Below, in pieces: positions 18,076 through 26,217 of a stretch of DNA of 64,000 nucleotides (position 1 is its first letter; every line of letters starts with the position of its first letter). Position numbers and translations under genes: made by a program. This DNA is from Lactiplantibacillus plajomi. Lineage in GTDB: Bacteria; Bacillota; Bacilli; Lactobacillales; Lactobacillaceae. Location of the stretch: the NCBI RefSeq assembly GCF_005405405.1, contig NZ_BJDZ01000002.1, positions 62,001-126,000 on the forward strand, read 5' to 3'. The notes under the pieces are model-generated. The model searched no databases. It saw nothing but the letters and a program-made list of their open reading frames with translations, and was not told the DNA's origin.

Positions 18076-19797
18076 TCAGCCTTCCTGCTTAACCCGTTCC
18101 GCCTGTTTTTGGGCGTAATAACTGTCTTCAATGCGTTTATAAGCGCCCTGATCGACCTTATCGATCGCGGTGGCAATCGTCTCTAAACTCCCGGCGTAAT
18201 CGAACTTTTCGTTGAAGAGCCGTTGAGCCGCTTCACTGGCTTGCTTAACGTCTTCGTTATTGGTCTTATAACGGTTCGCATATTGCAACAGCTGTTCAGC
18301 CATCAACGCGGCGTCGGTCAGATCAGCGGTCTTTTCCTTCAAGGTCGCCATGTCGGCCTGAATAACAATCAGTTGCTTGGTGATATCGTCCATGTTGATG
18401 ACCAACTTATTAATATCGTGGTCCAACCGTTCAATTTCTTTCGACACCACTTGGAAATAATCCAGGTAATCCTTTGGCAAGCCCGGCAGGTTCAAATTCT
18501 CAACCTGCCGCTTAACGGCGTGAATTTCGAAGTCAAAGCGTTGCAAGGTCTCGTGGGCCTTGGATTCTTCAGCCGTCAAGTTAGCTACGCCGTCGTTAAT
18601 GGCTACCTGTTCTTCTTCGATTCCCTTTAACTGCTTATCTTGGTCTTCGAAGTGGGCGGCGATTTCACTGTAAACCGCCTGCTTGCTAGTCAGGGCCGTC
18701 GTATCTTCCTGATAAACCGACTCGATGCCCTTCAACTGTTCATTCAGTTCACGGGTCCGTTCGACTTCGTGGTCGTTCAAAGTGTAACTCTGTGCCAGCC
18801 GATCCAGTTCGATTTGGAGGCGGTGATTTTGATTAGTCGCATGGGTCAGAAACTGGCTAATCTCATCGCGCCGCTTATCCACGACCTGCTTAGCATCCAG
18901 TTCAACTTGCATCACGTCGTAGAGGTGGTCGATCCGCTTTTCAATCGCGTGGTTGCCATTTTCAGCGTCGGAAACCTTCAACTCACCCAACAAGTTGATG
19001 TTATCATCAATGGCTTGCCGCAGCGCCGTAATTTCCGGCTTGATCGAGTCAATTGGGAAATGGAAGTGCTGGTCGACCAATTGTTGGTAGCCACTAGCCA
19101 GTTCGTCCAGTTGGTCGGGAAAGCCACTGACTAAATCCTTATAAATCGGTGGGACCCGGTCAATATCCATCTCAAGTGAGCCGGTATCGTGGTGTAACTG
19201 GTCGAGCACCTTTTCAGCCGCGTCGTGGTCGCCCGACTTAGCGAGTTGTGAAAACTGGTCGAAGTCGCTTTCCAAGTTGGATAAACGGTCCTCCAACTTA
19301 TCAATGCTCGGGCCAAACGAGAAGTTTTGTGACAATAACGTCTTGCGTAAACTCTGGTACTTCTTTTCAAGGCTGGCAACCGCTTGCCGGTGGGCCTCAT
19401 CCGCATCGTCCAAGGCTTGTAACCCCTGGCGGATTTCGCCTTCCTTAGCCTCGATGGCCGTTAATTGGTCGGCCACCTGCTTAAGCCCCTGCTTAGCTGC
19501 CAGAAATTTAACGTTATGGGCGGCCGTACTAATCGTAGTTAACTGTTCACTAACGGCGGGTAATTGATCAGCCTCAACTTGGTGACCCTCAGTTTGCAAC
19601 GCTTCCAGCTTGGCCAACGAACCGCCCGTTAGGCCTAACTGTTCTATTTTTTCGAAATCGGTTGTCTGCATTTGTTGAACTAACGCTTCGTGTTGCTCAG
19701 TCAATTGGCGGACTTGTTTATCTATGTATACCTGAAAGCCCTTGACCGCGGCGTAAATCACAATTGCAACAACCACAATGCCGATTGCTACTTGCAT
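18076..19797 (-). CDS. ezrA: septation ring formation regulator EzrA
   Basis: Membrane-anchored FtsZ regulator, 573 residues, normal size. One N-terminal transmembrane helix (about 2-20, QVAIGIVVVAIVIYAAVKG) is followed by a long cytoplasmic region of spectrin-like coiled-coil repeats rich in E, Q, L and K. ATG 19797 has AAGGGGT upstream. It is transcribed divergently from the GAF-domain gene and upstream of the cysteine desulfurase, as in several lactobacilli. Confidence 0.94.
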   Translation of the reverse strand: MQVAIGIVVVAIVIYAAVKGFQVYIDKQVRQLTEQHEALVQQMQTTDFEKIEQLGLTGGSLAKLEALQTEGHQVEADQLPAVSEQLTTISTAAHNVKFLAAKQGLKQVADQLTAIEAKEGEIRQGLQALDDADEAHRQAVASLEKKYQSLRKTLLSQNFSFGPSIDKLEDRLSNLESDFDQFSQLAKSGDHDAAEKVLDQLHHDTGSLEMDIDRVPPIYKDLVSGFPDQLDELASGYQQLVDQHFHFPIDSIKPEITALRQAIDDNINLLGELKVSDAENGNHAIEKRIDHLYDVMQVELDAKQVVDKRRDEISQFLTHATNQNHRLQIELDRLAQSYTLNDHEVERTRELNEQLKGIESVYQEDTTALTSKQAVYSEIAAHFEDQDKQLKGIEEEQVAINDGVANLTAEESKAHETLQRFDFEIHAVKRQVENLNLPGLPKDYLDYFQVVSKEIERLDHDINKLVINMDDITKQLIVIQADMATLKEKTADLTDAALMAEQLLQYANRYKTNNEDVKQASEAAQRLFNEKFDYAGSLETIATAIDKVDQGAYKRIEDSYYAQKQAERVKQEG

Positions 19798-19968
19798 ATG
19801 AATACCCCTTACCTTAATTTATTCCGTTTTAATTGCGGTACGCGTTCACCCTGTCGAACAGCGACCTTGCATTTTTCTGAAAATCCAATTAAAATCTACC
19901 TTAAATTATAACATAGTCATAACTGGCTAACAGTATCAATTTATGAAGTTTATAGGAGGATTTTCACT

Positions 19969-20430
19969 ATGGCAACCACCGCACCATCATTGATGAATCA
20001 ACAACTCGACGCGCTCCTGTACCAAGAAACAAACCTCGTGGCGAACTTAGCCAACGCCAGTGCCCTACTCAACAGTACCTACGACGATTTGAACTGGGCT
20101 GGCTTTTACCTTTATAACGAGACGACCGGTGAACTGGACCTGGGACCGTTTCAAGGTAAGGTTGCCTGCATGCACATTAAGGTCGGCGCCGGCGTGGTCG
20201 GGACCGCTTACGACACCCAAACTAACCAGCGGGTCCAAGACGTTCACCAATTCCCCGGCCACATTGCCTGCGACAGCGCCAGCAACTCGGAAATCGTGAT
20301 CCCAATTACTAAGGATGGTCGTAAAATCGGGGTGCTCGACGTTGATTCACCGTCATTGGACCGTTTCAGTGCCGAAAATGAAGCCGAATTAAGCGAATTC
20401 GTGGCAATTCTCACCAATCACATTGACTAA
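19969..20430 (+). CDS. msrC: free methionine-R-sulfoxide reductase (GAF domain)
   Basis: Reduces free Met-R-sulfoxide. The 153-residue protein is a single GAF domain with the fRMsr pattern: NWAGFYLYN, a cysteine in GKVACMHIKVGAGVVGTA, and a cysteine in FPGHIACDSASNSEIVIPI. GVLDVDSPSLDRF follows. ATG is preceded by TAGGAGGA. It lies upstream of rpsD on the same strand, and the rpsD promoter starts within its stop region, so the two are probably separate units. Confidence 0.88.
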   Translation: MATTAPSLMNQQLDALLYQETNLVANLANASALLNSTYDDLNWAGFYLYNETTGELDLGPFQGKVACMHIKVGAGVVGTAYDTQTNQRVQDVHQFPGHIACDSASNSEIVIPITKDGRKIGVLDVDSPSLDRFSAENEAELSEFVAILTNHID

Positions 20431-20452
20431 CTAGCTGGTTCCATGTTATGCT
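20423..20452 (+). promoter_or_regulatory. promoter of rpsD
   Basis: -35 TTGACT at 20423-20428 overlaps the end of the preceding gene; -10 TATGCT at 20447-20452 with an 18-bp spacer. Confidence 0.6.
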
Positions 20453-20458
20453 ACTCTT

Positions 20459-20625
20459 TGTGTAAAATAACGCAGCAGTGAGTGGGTAAGCTCGTCAACA
20501 GATTGGTGCCACCCAGTGGTCAGTTAGTAACCTGCGGCTGCAATGGTGAACCCTGCAGTCCGATCTGAACGAATATCGAACTTACATCGGCCTTATTTTA
20601 CTCCAACTAAATATATTGGAGGAAA
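20459..20625 (+). promoter_or_regulatory. structured 5' leader of rpsD (probable S4 autoregulatory leader)
   Basis: A leader of about 170 nt without an ORF. GTAAAATAA at 20462-20470 pairs perfectly with TTATTTTAC at 20593-20601, closing a domain with internal hairpins (for example around CTGCGGCTGCA/TGCAG). S4 represses its own mRNA in bacilli; the same role here is inferred. Confidence 0.5.
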
Positions 20626-20631
20626 CAATTT

Positions 20632-21240
20632 ATGTCTCGTTATACAGGTCCAAGTTGGAAAGTTTCCCGTCGTTTGGGAATGTCCCTTTCCGGTACTGGT
20701 AAAGAATTAGCTCGTCGCCCTTACGCACCTGGTGATCATGGCCAAGGCCGTCGCGGTAAGCTTTCAGAGTACGGTACGCAATTACGCGAAAAGCAAAAGT
20801 TACGGATGATGTACGGTTTATCCGAACGTCAATTTGCCAACTTATTTATCAAAGCTGGTAAGATTCGCGAAGGTAAGCACGGTGTTAACTTCATGATCTT
20901 ACTTGAATGTCGTTTGGATAACATGGTTTACCGTTTAGGTTTAGCCACGACTCGTCGTCAAGCACGTCAATTAGTTAACCATGGTCACATCACCGTTGAT
21001 GGCAAGCGCGTTGACATTCCTTCATACGAAGTTAGTGTTGGCCAAGTTATCTCCGTTCGTGAAAAGTCCAAGAAGTTAACGGTTATCACTGAAGCCGTTG
21101 AAGCCGTTGTTGCACGTCCTAACTTCGTGCAATTCGACGCTGACAAGCTTGAAGGTTCATTAATTCGTTTACCAGAACGTGAAGAACTTGAAGCCGACAT
21201 CGACGAATCACTGATCGTTGAATACTACAACAAACTTTAA
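20632..21240 (+). CDS. rpsD: 30S ribosomal protein S4
   Basis: 16S rRNA-binding protein that starts assembly of the small-subunit body, 202 residues. It begins [21 protein letters not shown] (short-N-terminus Gram-positive form without the zinc cysteines). The S4 RNA-binding domain has [20 protein letters not shown] and [12 protein letters not shown]. The ribosome site TTGGAGG is strong. The codon use is highly adapted, as expected for a ribosomal protein gene. Confidence 0.98.
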   Translation: MSRYTGPSWKVSRRLGMSLSGTGKELARRPYAPGDHGQGRRGKLSEYGTQLREKQKLRMMYGLSERQFANLFIKAGKIREGKHGVNFMILLECRLDNMVYRLGLATTRRQARQLVNHGHITVDGKRVDIPSYEVSVGQVISVREKSKKLTVITEAVEAVVARPNFVQFDADKLEGSLIRLPEREELEADIDESLIVEYYNKL

Positions 21241-21276
21241 TTAGGTTAATCGGATCGCTTCGTTGCGATTTCAACC

Positions 21277-21317
21277 TTAAAACCGCGACCCAAGGCAACT
21301 TGGATCGCGGTTTTTTT
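21277..21317. terminator. bidirectional terminator between rpsD and the DUF1054 gene
   Basis: AAAACCGCGA-CCAAG / CTTGG-ATCGCGGTTTTTTT hairpin between two convergent genes. Confidence 0.9.
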
Positions 21318-21321
21318 GACG

Positions 21322-21942
21322 TTATTTTGGCTGACGGACGGCCGCCATTAATGGCTGGTAAACTGGTACTAACTCGTTTAAGGTTGCCGTAAGGACGGTC
21401 GCCCACTCCGCGGGATGGTCGAACTGCGGGTCATCAACGGCCCAACTACGTCCCACTACCAGTTCACTGTGCTTATAGCGTTGAAACTTCGCCAGTGCCG
21501 CCTGGACGTTGTTCGCGGTTGCGGCCCGCGTTAGCGGTTGACCGTGGTTGGTCGCTAGTTGTAACTCCGGTGCAACCGGTGTGAAAATTGTTGTTAAGTC
21601 GGCTGGCGTGAGCGCCGCTTGAACCTTGGGCTTACACTCGTCTAACACGTCGAGGTACAAAAATAAGCGGTCAGGCCACAACCCGAGTTCGAAGTGCGGC
21701 CAACCCTTATACCCACGCTGATTATGGCTAAACGCGACCCAGGTATCGACCGGTGGGTTCTTAAAGCGCCGCAAGTGCTTAGCCACGTGGGCGTAAAACG
21801 GCTGGCCAGTCACCGCCGTTAATTCGGTAACCAACTGCGGTGCCAGCGCCTCGAACTTCGGGTCGATCACCGTTTTAATCAAGTGCATCCGGCCCGCCAA
21901 CGTTGGGTCGTTAAAAATATCAAAGTCGCTCCGGGTAAACAT
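21322..21942 (-). CDS. DUF1054 (UPF0637) protein, YktB-like
   Basis: Cytoplasmic protein of unknown function, 206 residues, of the YktB/UPF0637 family. N-terminus FTRSDFDIFNDPTLAGRM, then HVAKHLRRFKNPPVDTWVAF and GWPHFELGLWPDRLFLYLDVLDE, all typical of the family. No signal peptide or membrane helix. It converges on rpsD with a shared terminator and is probably monocistronic. Confidence 0.88.
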   Translation of the reverse strand: MFTRSDFDIFNDPTLAGRMHLIKTVIDPKFEALAPQLVTELTAVTGQPFYAHVAKHLRRFKNPPVDTWVAFSHNQRGYKGWPHFELGLWPDRLFLYLDVLDECKPKVQAALTPADLTTIFTPVAPELQLATNHGQPLTRAATANNVQAALAKFQRYKHSELVVGRSWAVDDPQFDHPAEWATVLTATLNELVPVYQPLMAAVRQPK

Positions 21943-22079
21943 CTAAATTCCCCCTTTTACTTGGTTCTAACCATACGCTAATCCCCCGCCGCCGTAAAGT
22001 CAGCTGCCACGGATATTCATCGCTATTCACCGGCGAACATGCTACAATGAATGAATAGTCAAAGAAAGGATGTTAGACA

Positions 22080-22535
22080 ATGGCTACTAATGAACAAGAA
22101 CCGGTCGACCGTATTCAGACCGCCATGCACGGGACGCCAAAGCTGCATCCCGACGAACAGCGTAAGTACCTCGGGACTTTTCGTGAACGCGTCGAAGTTG
22201 CGGTCACCGTCTACCAGCTCAAGCGGGCGCACTACGTTGATGAACTTAAACGGGCGTTTGCTGAGCACCCCGAAGATAAACTCTACATCAACGGTAACCT
22301 GGACCAGGATTTCATCGGGCCCTACATTAAAGCAGCTAGTCAAGCGGGGATTCAGTTCACCATCAAGACCGATGACATTTACCGCACCGATGATGAGAAC
22401 TACGCCCTGGTCCTAACCGCCGATCACGCCGTTAACCGCGACGTCATCGACATTCAAAAACGGTATCAGACCCAAGCTGCGCCGAAACAGGACGCGCCGC
22501 ACGGCCTACTTAATAAACTAAAACACTTATTTTAA
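22080..22535 (+). CDS. DUF1694 (YueI-like) protein
   Basis: 151-residue cytoplasmic protein of the YueI family, function unknown. Recognised from MHGTPKLHPDEQRKYLGTF and the central ERVEVAVTVYQLK, NGNLDQDFIGPYIKAA and FTIKTDDIY. ATG 22080 follows GAAAGGATG. The C-terminus is basic and low in conservation. It stands alone, followed by the second copy of the intergenic repeat. Confidence 0.85.
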   Translation: MATNEQEPVDRIQTAMHGTPKLHPDEQRKYLGTFRERVEVAVTVYQLKRAHYVDELKRAFAEHPEDKLYINGNLDQDFIGPYIKAASQAGIQFTIKTDDIYRTDDENYALVLTADHAVNRDVIDIQKRYQTQAAPKQDAPHGLLNKLKHLF

Positions 22536-22562
22536 TAAAAAAACCTCGGTGTAACTAAAAAG

Positions 22563-22775
22563 AGTGTGACAAAAGTCGGTTAGCTGGTGAGCATAACGGC
22601 GTGAGTCAAATAATCCTGGGCTTGGATTGTTTGACTTACGGGGTTAAGCGGAGCCAGTTGACTTTTGGCGCACGTTTCGACTATCATTATTCCGAAACGT
22701 AAAGCAGCTGTGACGCTTGTCACAGCTGCTTTACGCTTCCATCCAATAATTGTTGTCCCGTCGGCCAAAAGTCAG
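22563..22775 (+). repeat. dispersed intergenic palindromic repeat, copy B
   Basis: The left part (22563-22673) matches the reverse complement of copy A. The right part is a large imperfect palindrome: outer arms TTGACTTTTGGC (22658-22669) and GCCAAAAGTCAG (about 22764-22775), inner perfect hairpin AAAGCAGCTGTGAC / GTCACAGCTGCTTT (22701-22732). It lies between convergent genes; the inner hairpin could also terminate transcription. Confidence 0.7.
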
Positions 22776-22800
22776 CCCCCATTTTTTAGGCATGTCTTAG

Positions 22801-23424
22801 CTAGCGGGCGCGTATCAACCCAATCAGGCTCATCGTAAGCATTGCAACCACGACCACACCAATGATTACCGCTGACACCATCGGAACCGTTAAAATGCTG
22901 AGTAACAGCAACACCCCACTGCCGACTAACAAGTAGGCAAAGCGGTACTTCCAATATTGCCAGGCTTCGGGGTGTAAGTTGAAGCCGCGGTGCATCCGCT
23001 GGTAGGCGGTTGCCGAAACCGTTGGCAAGTAGTTGCCCATTGCGATAAAGACCACGCCAACCATGCTAATACTGATTCGCCAAATATCGACCAGGTGACC
23101 CAAATTATAAGCAATCGTCATAGTGTAGGTCACGACCGCAATCAGGGGAACGATCCAGATGACCACCCGTTCAAAGCGCGGCGCCGCCCCCTTGTGTTTG
23201 GCGTTCAGGTGGGTCATCGTCACCGAAAAGAGCTGAATGGCAATCATCAGTAGCGGTAAGCCAAAGACCGCCACCGGTTTCGTCATGAAGCCGTCCGGAT
23301 GGAGGTCCGAACCACCAAAATGGGTCGCCATTAAATTCGGTAGCGCCCGGTAATTCCAAATCCCATAAACCATTGGCAATAAAATCACCACGTAACTTAA
23401 CCAAGCTTGCACTTTAATCTTCAT
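22801..23424 (-). CDS. SdpI/DUF1648-type membrane protein
   Basis: 207-residue polytopic protein with about six hydrophobic segments. The N-terminal DUF1648-like part (LPMVYGIWNYRALPNLMATHF, GFMTKPVAVFGLPLLMI) and the later SdpI-like part (MGNYLPTVSATAYQRM, WQYWKYRFAYLL) match the SdpI family, whose founder gives immunity to a killing factor and signals to SdpR. ATG 23424 overlaps the end of the regulator gene, implying coupling. No toxin gene (sdpC-like) is next to it, so an immunity role is not shown. Confidence 0.82.
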   Translation of the reverse strand: MKIKVQAWLSYVVILLPMVYGIWNYRALPNLMATHFGGSDLHPDGFMTKPVAVFGLPLLMIAIQLFSVTMTHLNAKHKGAAPRFERVVIWIVPLIAVVTYTMTIAYNLGHLVDIWRISISMVGVVFIAMGNYLPTVSATAYQRMHRGFNLHPEAWQYWKYRFAYLLVGSGVLLLLSILTVPMVSAVIIGVVVVAMLTMSLIGLIRAR

Positions 23425-23698
23425 CCTGACTGCCTCCCATCGCACCCATCCGGTAAATCCAAGTCAACATCTCTTCAAACACACTGGTATTCAGTTCGTA
23501 ATACACAAAGTTTTTTTCCTTAGTCGTATTAACTAATCCTGCAGCTTTCAATAATTTTAAATGGTACGACACGGTCGCCTGACTCAGTTGAAAGGCCGCC
23601 GCAATCTCCCCCGCCGACTGCCGGTGGCTTTTCAACCCCTCTAAAATTTGGCGGCGTACCGGGTCGGCAATTGCTTTAAACGTCTGGTTCAACGCCAT
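23414..23698 (-). CDS. ArsR-family winged-helix regulator, SdpR-like
   Basis: 94-residue ArsR/SmtB-type DNA-binding protein: ALNQTFKAIADPVRRQILEGLK, recognition helix AAFQLSQATVSYHLKLLKAAGLV, and wing NTTKEKNFVYYELN. It lacks the metal-binding cysteine motif of ArsR, which fits SdpR-type autorepressors. The upstream palindrome at 23712-23741 overlaps the -10, a classic autorepression layout. It is followed by the overlapping SdpI-like gene. Confidence 0.9.
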   Translation of the reverse strand: MALNQTFKAIADPVRRQILEGLKSHRQSAGEIAAAFQLSQATVSYHLKLLKAAGLVNTTKEKNFVYYELNTSVFEEMLTWIYRMGAMGGSQDED

Positions 23699-23711
23699 CC
23701 ACCGTCACCTC

Positions 23712-23778
23712 AATCTATTTAGAGCTTTATCTAAATAGATTATACCACCTTTTCAGCTTTAATCCACTCTATTTAGAT
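23712..23778 (-). promoter_or_regulatory. operator and promoter of the sdpR-sdpI-like pair
   Basis: Perfect inverted repeat AATCTATTTAGA (23712-23723) / TCTAAATAGATT (23730-23741), 6-nt spacer. A further half-site CTCTATTTAGATTT lies at about 23766-23778. The minus-strand -10 TATAAT (23739-23744) overlaps the palindrome end. Confidence 0.75.
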
Positions 23779-23795
23779 TTTTTTCGAAATAGGGT

Positions 23796-23832
23796 TCCAA
23801 AAAAGTGACCGGTATTACCGGTCGCTTTTACT
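23796..23832 (-). terminator. terminator of the gshF-like gene
   Basis: AGCGACCGGTAA / TTACCGGTCACTTTTTT type hairpin just beyond the stop codon. Confidence 0.85.
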
Positions 23833-23834
23833 AA

Positions 23835-26099
23835 TTAGTTATCAGAATCCTCGGGGTCCGCAAACAGCGCCGTCAATAAATCGTCGGCGACCGGCTGGGC
23901 ATCGCCAAAGGACGGAAAGGCGTGCGGATAAAGTGCCGGGGTGGCGTGAACACCTAAGAAGACCGCCATTTCGGGATGGTCAGCCGTCAGCTCCGCGTAA
24001 AGGTTCGGCATCACAACGTCAAATCCCGCAACCCGTAGACCGAGCGTCCCCGCCAACTTTTCAACCGCCTGAACGTACGACGGGTGCACTTCGGTCGTGA
24101 CGTCCAACAAGTCCGCTCCGTTGGTAAAGGTCGCGTCTTCGCGCAGCAACACCTGACTGCCGCGCCCGACGACCGTCTCCAAGTCCATCTGGTAGGCCGC
24201 CAACCGGTAACGCTCGATTGTCCCGAGCTTAATGGTCGTCTGTGGGTGGCTTCCCGCGTCACCCCGTAACGGGCGGCCGTTTTTGCGGTCTAGCAAAGTT
24301 TGAATCGGCGTACGGCCATCACCCACCACGTTGGCAGGAATCCGCTCAGCTACCGCGCGGACCTTGCCGTCGATGACTAAGAACCGGTAACTAGCCCCAA
24401 CGATGACTTCTTCGGCCATCACCGCGCGGGTCTGTTCGAAGAGCTGGTGAACGACCCGTTCGAATAACTCGCGTTTCGGCATGATTCGAAACACCGCGAC
24501 AATGTCCGGTTCATCGGCCGCTTTCAACACGATGCCACCTTCCTGCGCGAAACGGTCGTAATCATCGATCAGCTGGTTAGCCGTATGGTAAGTCTGCGAT
24601 GCTGGAACTTGCACGCCGTGTTCGGCCAGCAATTGTTTGGCCGCTGCCTTATGCGGCAAGGCACTGGTTAGCGCCTGAGGGTTCAAATCGGTGCCACTAC
24701 CTGCAACTAACAAGCGGGTCGTCTGCCCAGCCGTCAGCCGTAAAATATTCGCCCGTGTATCAACCACGTTCACCCGAATGCCACGGGCCAGCGCCCGTTC
24801 CACCACTAGTTGACTGGATAAGTCCAGCGCACTGAATCCGGGAAGCTGGAACGGCGTTGCCGTGGCATCCGCCTGAAAACCAGCGGCCTGTTGATTAGCC
24901 CAGGCCAAGGGATCCGGCGCCATGGCCACCGTTGCACTCAGCGTCCGTTTCGGGTCTGCGACCCGTTTCTTCAAGGTATCGATCAGCGTGGCGTTGCGTT
25001 CCGGCAAACCGTTTGCGGTCACAAAGTGGCGTAACGCGCCCAGCACTTGTTCAGCCGGCACCGCTTGGGCACTAGCCGTCGTCGGGTTTTCACTGGTGAC
25101 CTGTTCCAGCAATTGACGCGCCTGTTGGTTCACTTGGGGCACCATTTTGGCCGGTAACGCCGGCATCATGGCAAAGTAACTCGCCAACAAGCGGATAAAT
25201 TCAACCGCCTTTTGATCAACCCCGACCGCACTGTTGGGATCCAAGTCGAGGCCTTGGAATTCCAAGTAGTACACACCGTTAGTCGCGAGGTCGGCTAACG
25301 CCCCGTTGCCCCGAAAGCGGACCGGGCCGGCAAAGTCATCGGTGGCCATTAACTGGCCGGCGGTGACTGCCTGCTCTAAGCTGGTCACGTAACTGGCTAA
25401 GGTGCTGTAATCCGCACTGACCTGTCCGTACCGGCCGCTCGTCCCGTGAACGCTGCTCCGTTGCCGCTTGGAACGCCGGTCGGTAAAGTTCAAAGCCGGC
25501 GTCGCCCCAAAGAGGTATTGGATCAACCAGTTCATCCGTACCAGTCCCTGGGCAACTTTCACGTATAGCGCGTTGCGAAAGGCCACGTAACTGGCATACT
25601 GCCGGTGAAAAGTCTCCGTAAATAGGCGTAATAACAACTGTTCGTTAAAACTCAGGTTGACGTGCACCCCGCTGGTCATGAGTTGCCGCACGTTATACTT
25701 GCGGGCCTGCGCGCGCCGGTATTTCAAGTCGTCAGCGTCACTGGCAGTCAGCGCAATTTCACTTAACTTTGCGGGTAACACCGGGTTACTCGATAACGGC
25801 CACAGTAAGTCGCCTGCCGGTAACGCCCGCCGCGCCGTTGCGTTCAGCCCGGTTAAGTAGGCCATCAGCGCACTGACATCGCGCATCGCCGGGGTCGTTA
25901 GTTTCACTTGCGACTGCGCGAAACCGGCCCGTAATTGTCGGTTAGCGGAACGGGTCCAGGCTGCCGGAACCGCCTGCGTCGATAGTTGACCGTCCGAGGC
26001 GACCCGTTGCATCGTCACTTCCAACCCTAAATTTGAATGGCTGACGAGTGGTACCAAGTGGCTCGTCTTAATTGCTTTTCCAATTGCATCTAATTCCAT
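23835..26099 (-). CDS. GshF-like fusion (GCL + ATP-grasp) with substituted active sites
   Basis: 754 residues, the full GshF length: an N-terminal glutamate-cysteine ligase-like half (1 to about 400) and a C-terminal ATP-grasp half (about 470-750). Compared with the stand-alone ligase in this window, GIEREGQ is GLEVTMQ (E29 to T), DFAETQLEL is GFAQSQVKL (three acidic residues to G, Q, K), SIRNSPFGY is SVHGTSGRY and ELRNFDLNPF is EFQGLDLDPN. In the ATP-grasp half the E-L-N-x-N-P metal motif is replaced by LGVHATP, while ANVVGDGRTPI and EVHPSY remain. The frame is open throughout. It may be a pseudoenzyme or have a new substrate; glutathione synthesis should not be assumed. Confidence 0.85.
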   Translation of the reverse strand: MELDAIGKAIKTSHLVPLVSHSNLGLEVTMQRVASDGQLSTQAVPAAWTRSANRQLRAGFAQSQVKLTTPAMRDVSALMAYLTGLNATARRALPAGDLLWPLSSNPVLPAKLSEIALTASDADDLKYRRAQARKYNVRQLMTSGVHVNLSFNEQLLLRLFTETFHRQYASYVAFRNALYVKVAQGLVRMNWLIQYLFGATPALNFTDRRSKRQRSSVHGTSGRYGQVSADYSTLASYVTSLEQAVTAGQLMATDDFAGPVRFRGNGALADLATNGVYYLEFQGLDLDPNSAVGVDQKAVEFIRLLASYFAMMPALPAKMVPQVNQQARQLLEQVTSENPTTASAQAVPAEQVLGALRHFVTANGLPERNATLIDTLKKRVADPKRTLSATVAMAPDPLAWANQQAAGFQADATATPFQLPGFSALDLSSQLVVERALARGIRVNVVDTRANILRLTAGQTTRLLVAGSGTDLNPQALTSALPHKAAAKQLLAEHGVQVPASQTYHTANQLIDDYDRFAQEGGIVLKAADEPDIVAVFRIMPKRELFERVVHQLFEQTRAVMAEEVIVGASYRFLVIDGKVRAVAERIPANVVGDGRTPIQTLLDRKNGRPLRGDAGSHPQTTIKLGTIERYRLAAYQMDLETVVGRGSQVLLREDATFTNGADLLDVTTEVHPSYVQAVEKLAGTLGLRVAGFDVVMPNLYAELTADHPEMAVFLGVHATPALYPHAFPSFGDAQPVADDLLTALFADPEDSDN

Positions 26100-26172
26100 T
26101 TAGATCAATCCAATCGTTTATTTCTACTGACTTCGGTCCTGAACCAATCGTTCGGTGTCCAGTTACTCTAAA

Positions 26173-26181
26173 TGCTATAAT
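26173..26181 (+). promoter_or_regulatory. extended -10 promoter of rarA
   Basis: TGC-TATAAT, with TATAAT at 26176-26181, 36 bp before the rarA start; the -35 is poor. Confidence 0.55.
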
Positions 26182-26217
26182 AGTTTAGACCAATTTTGCA
26201 AGGGGGAGATACTCAGG

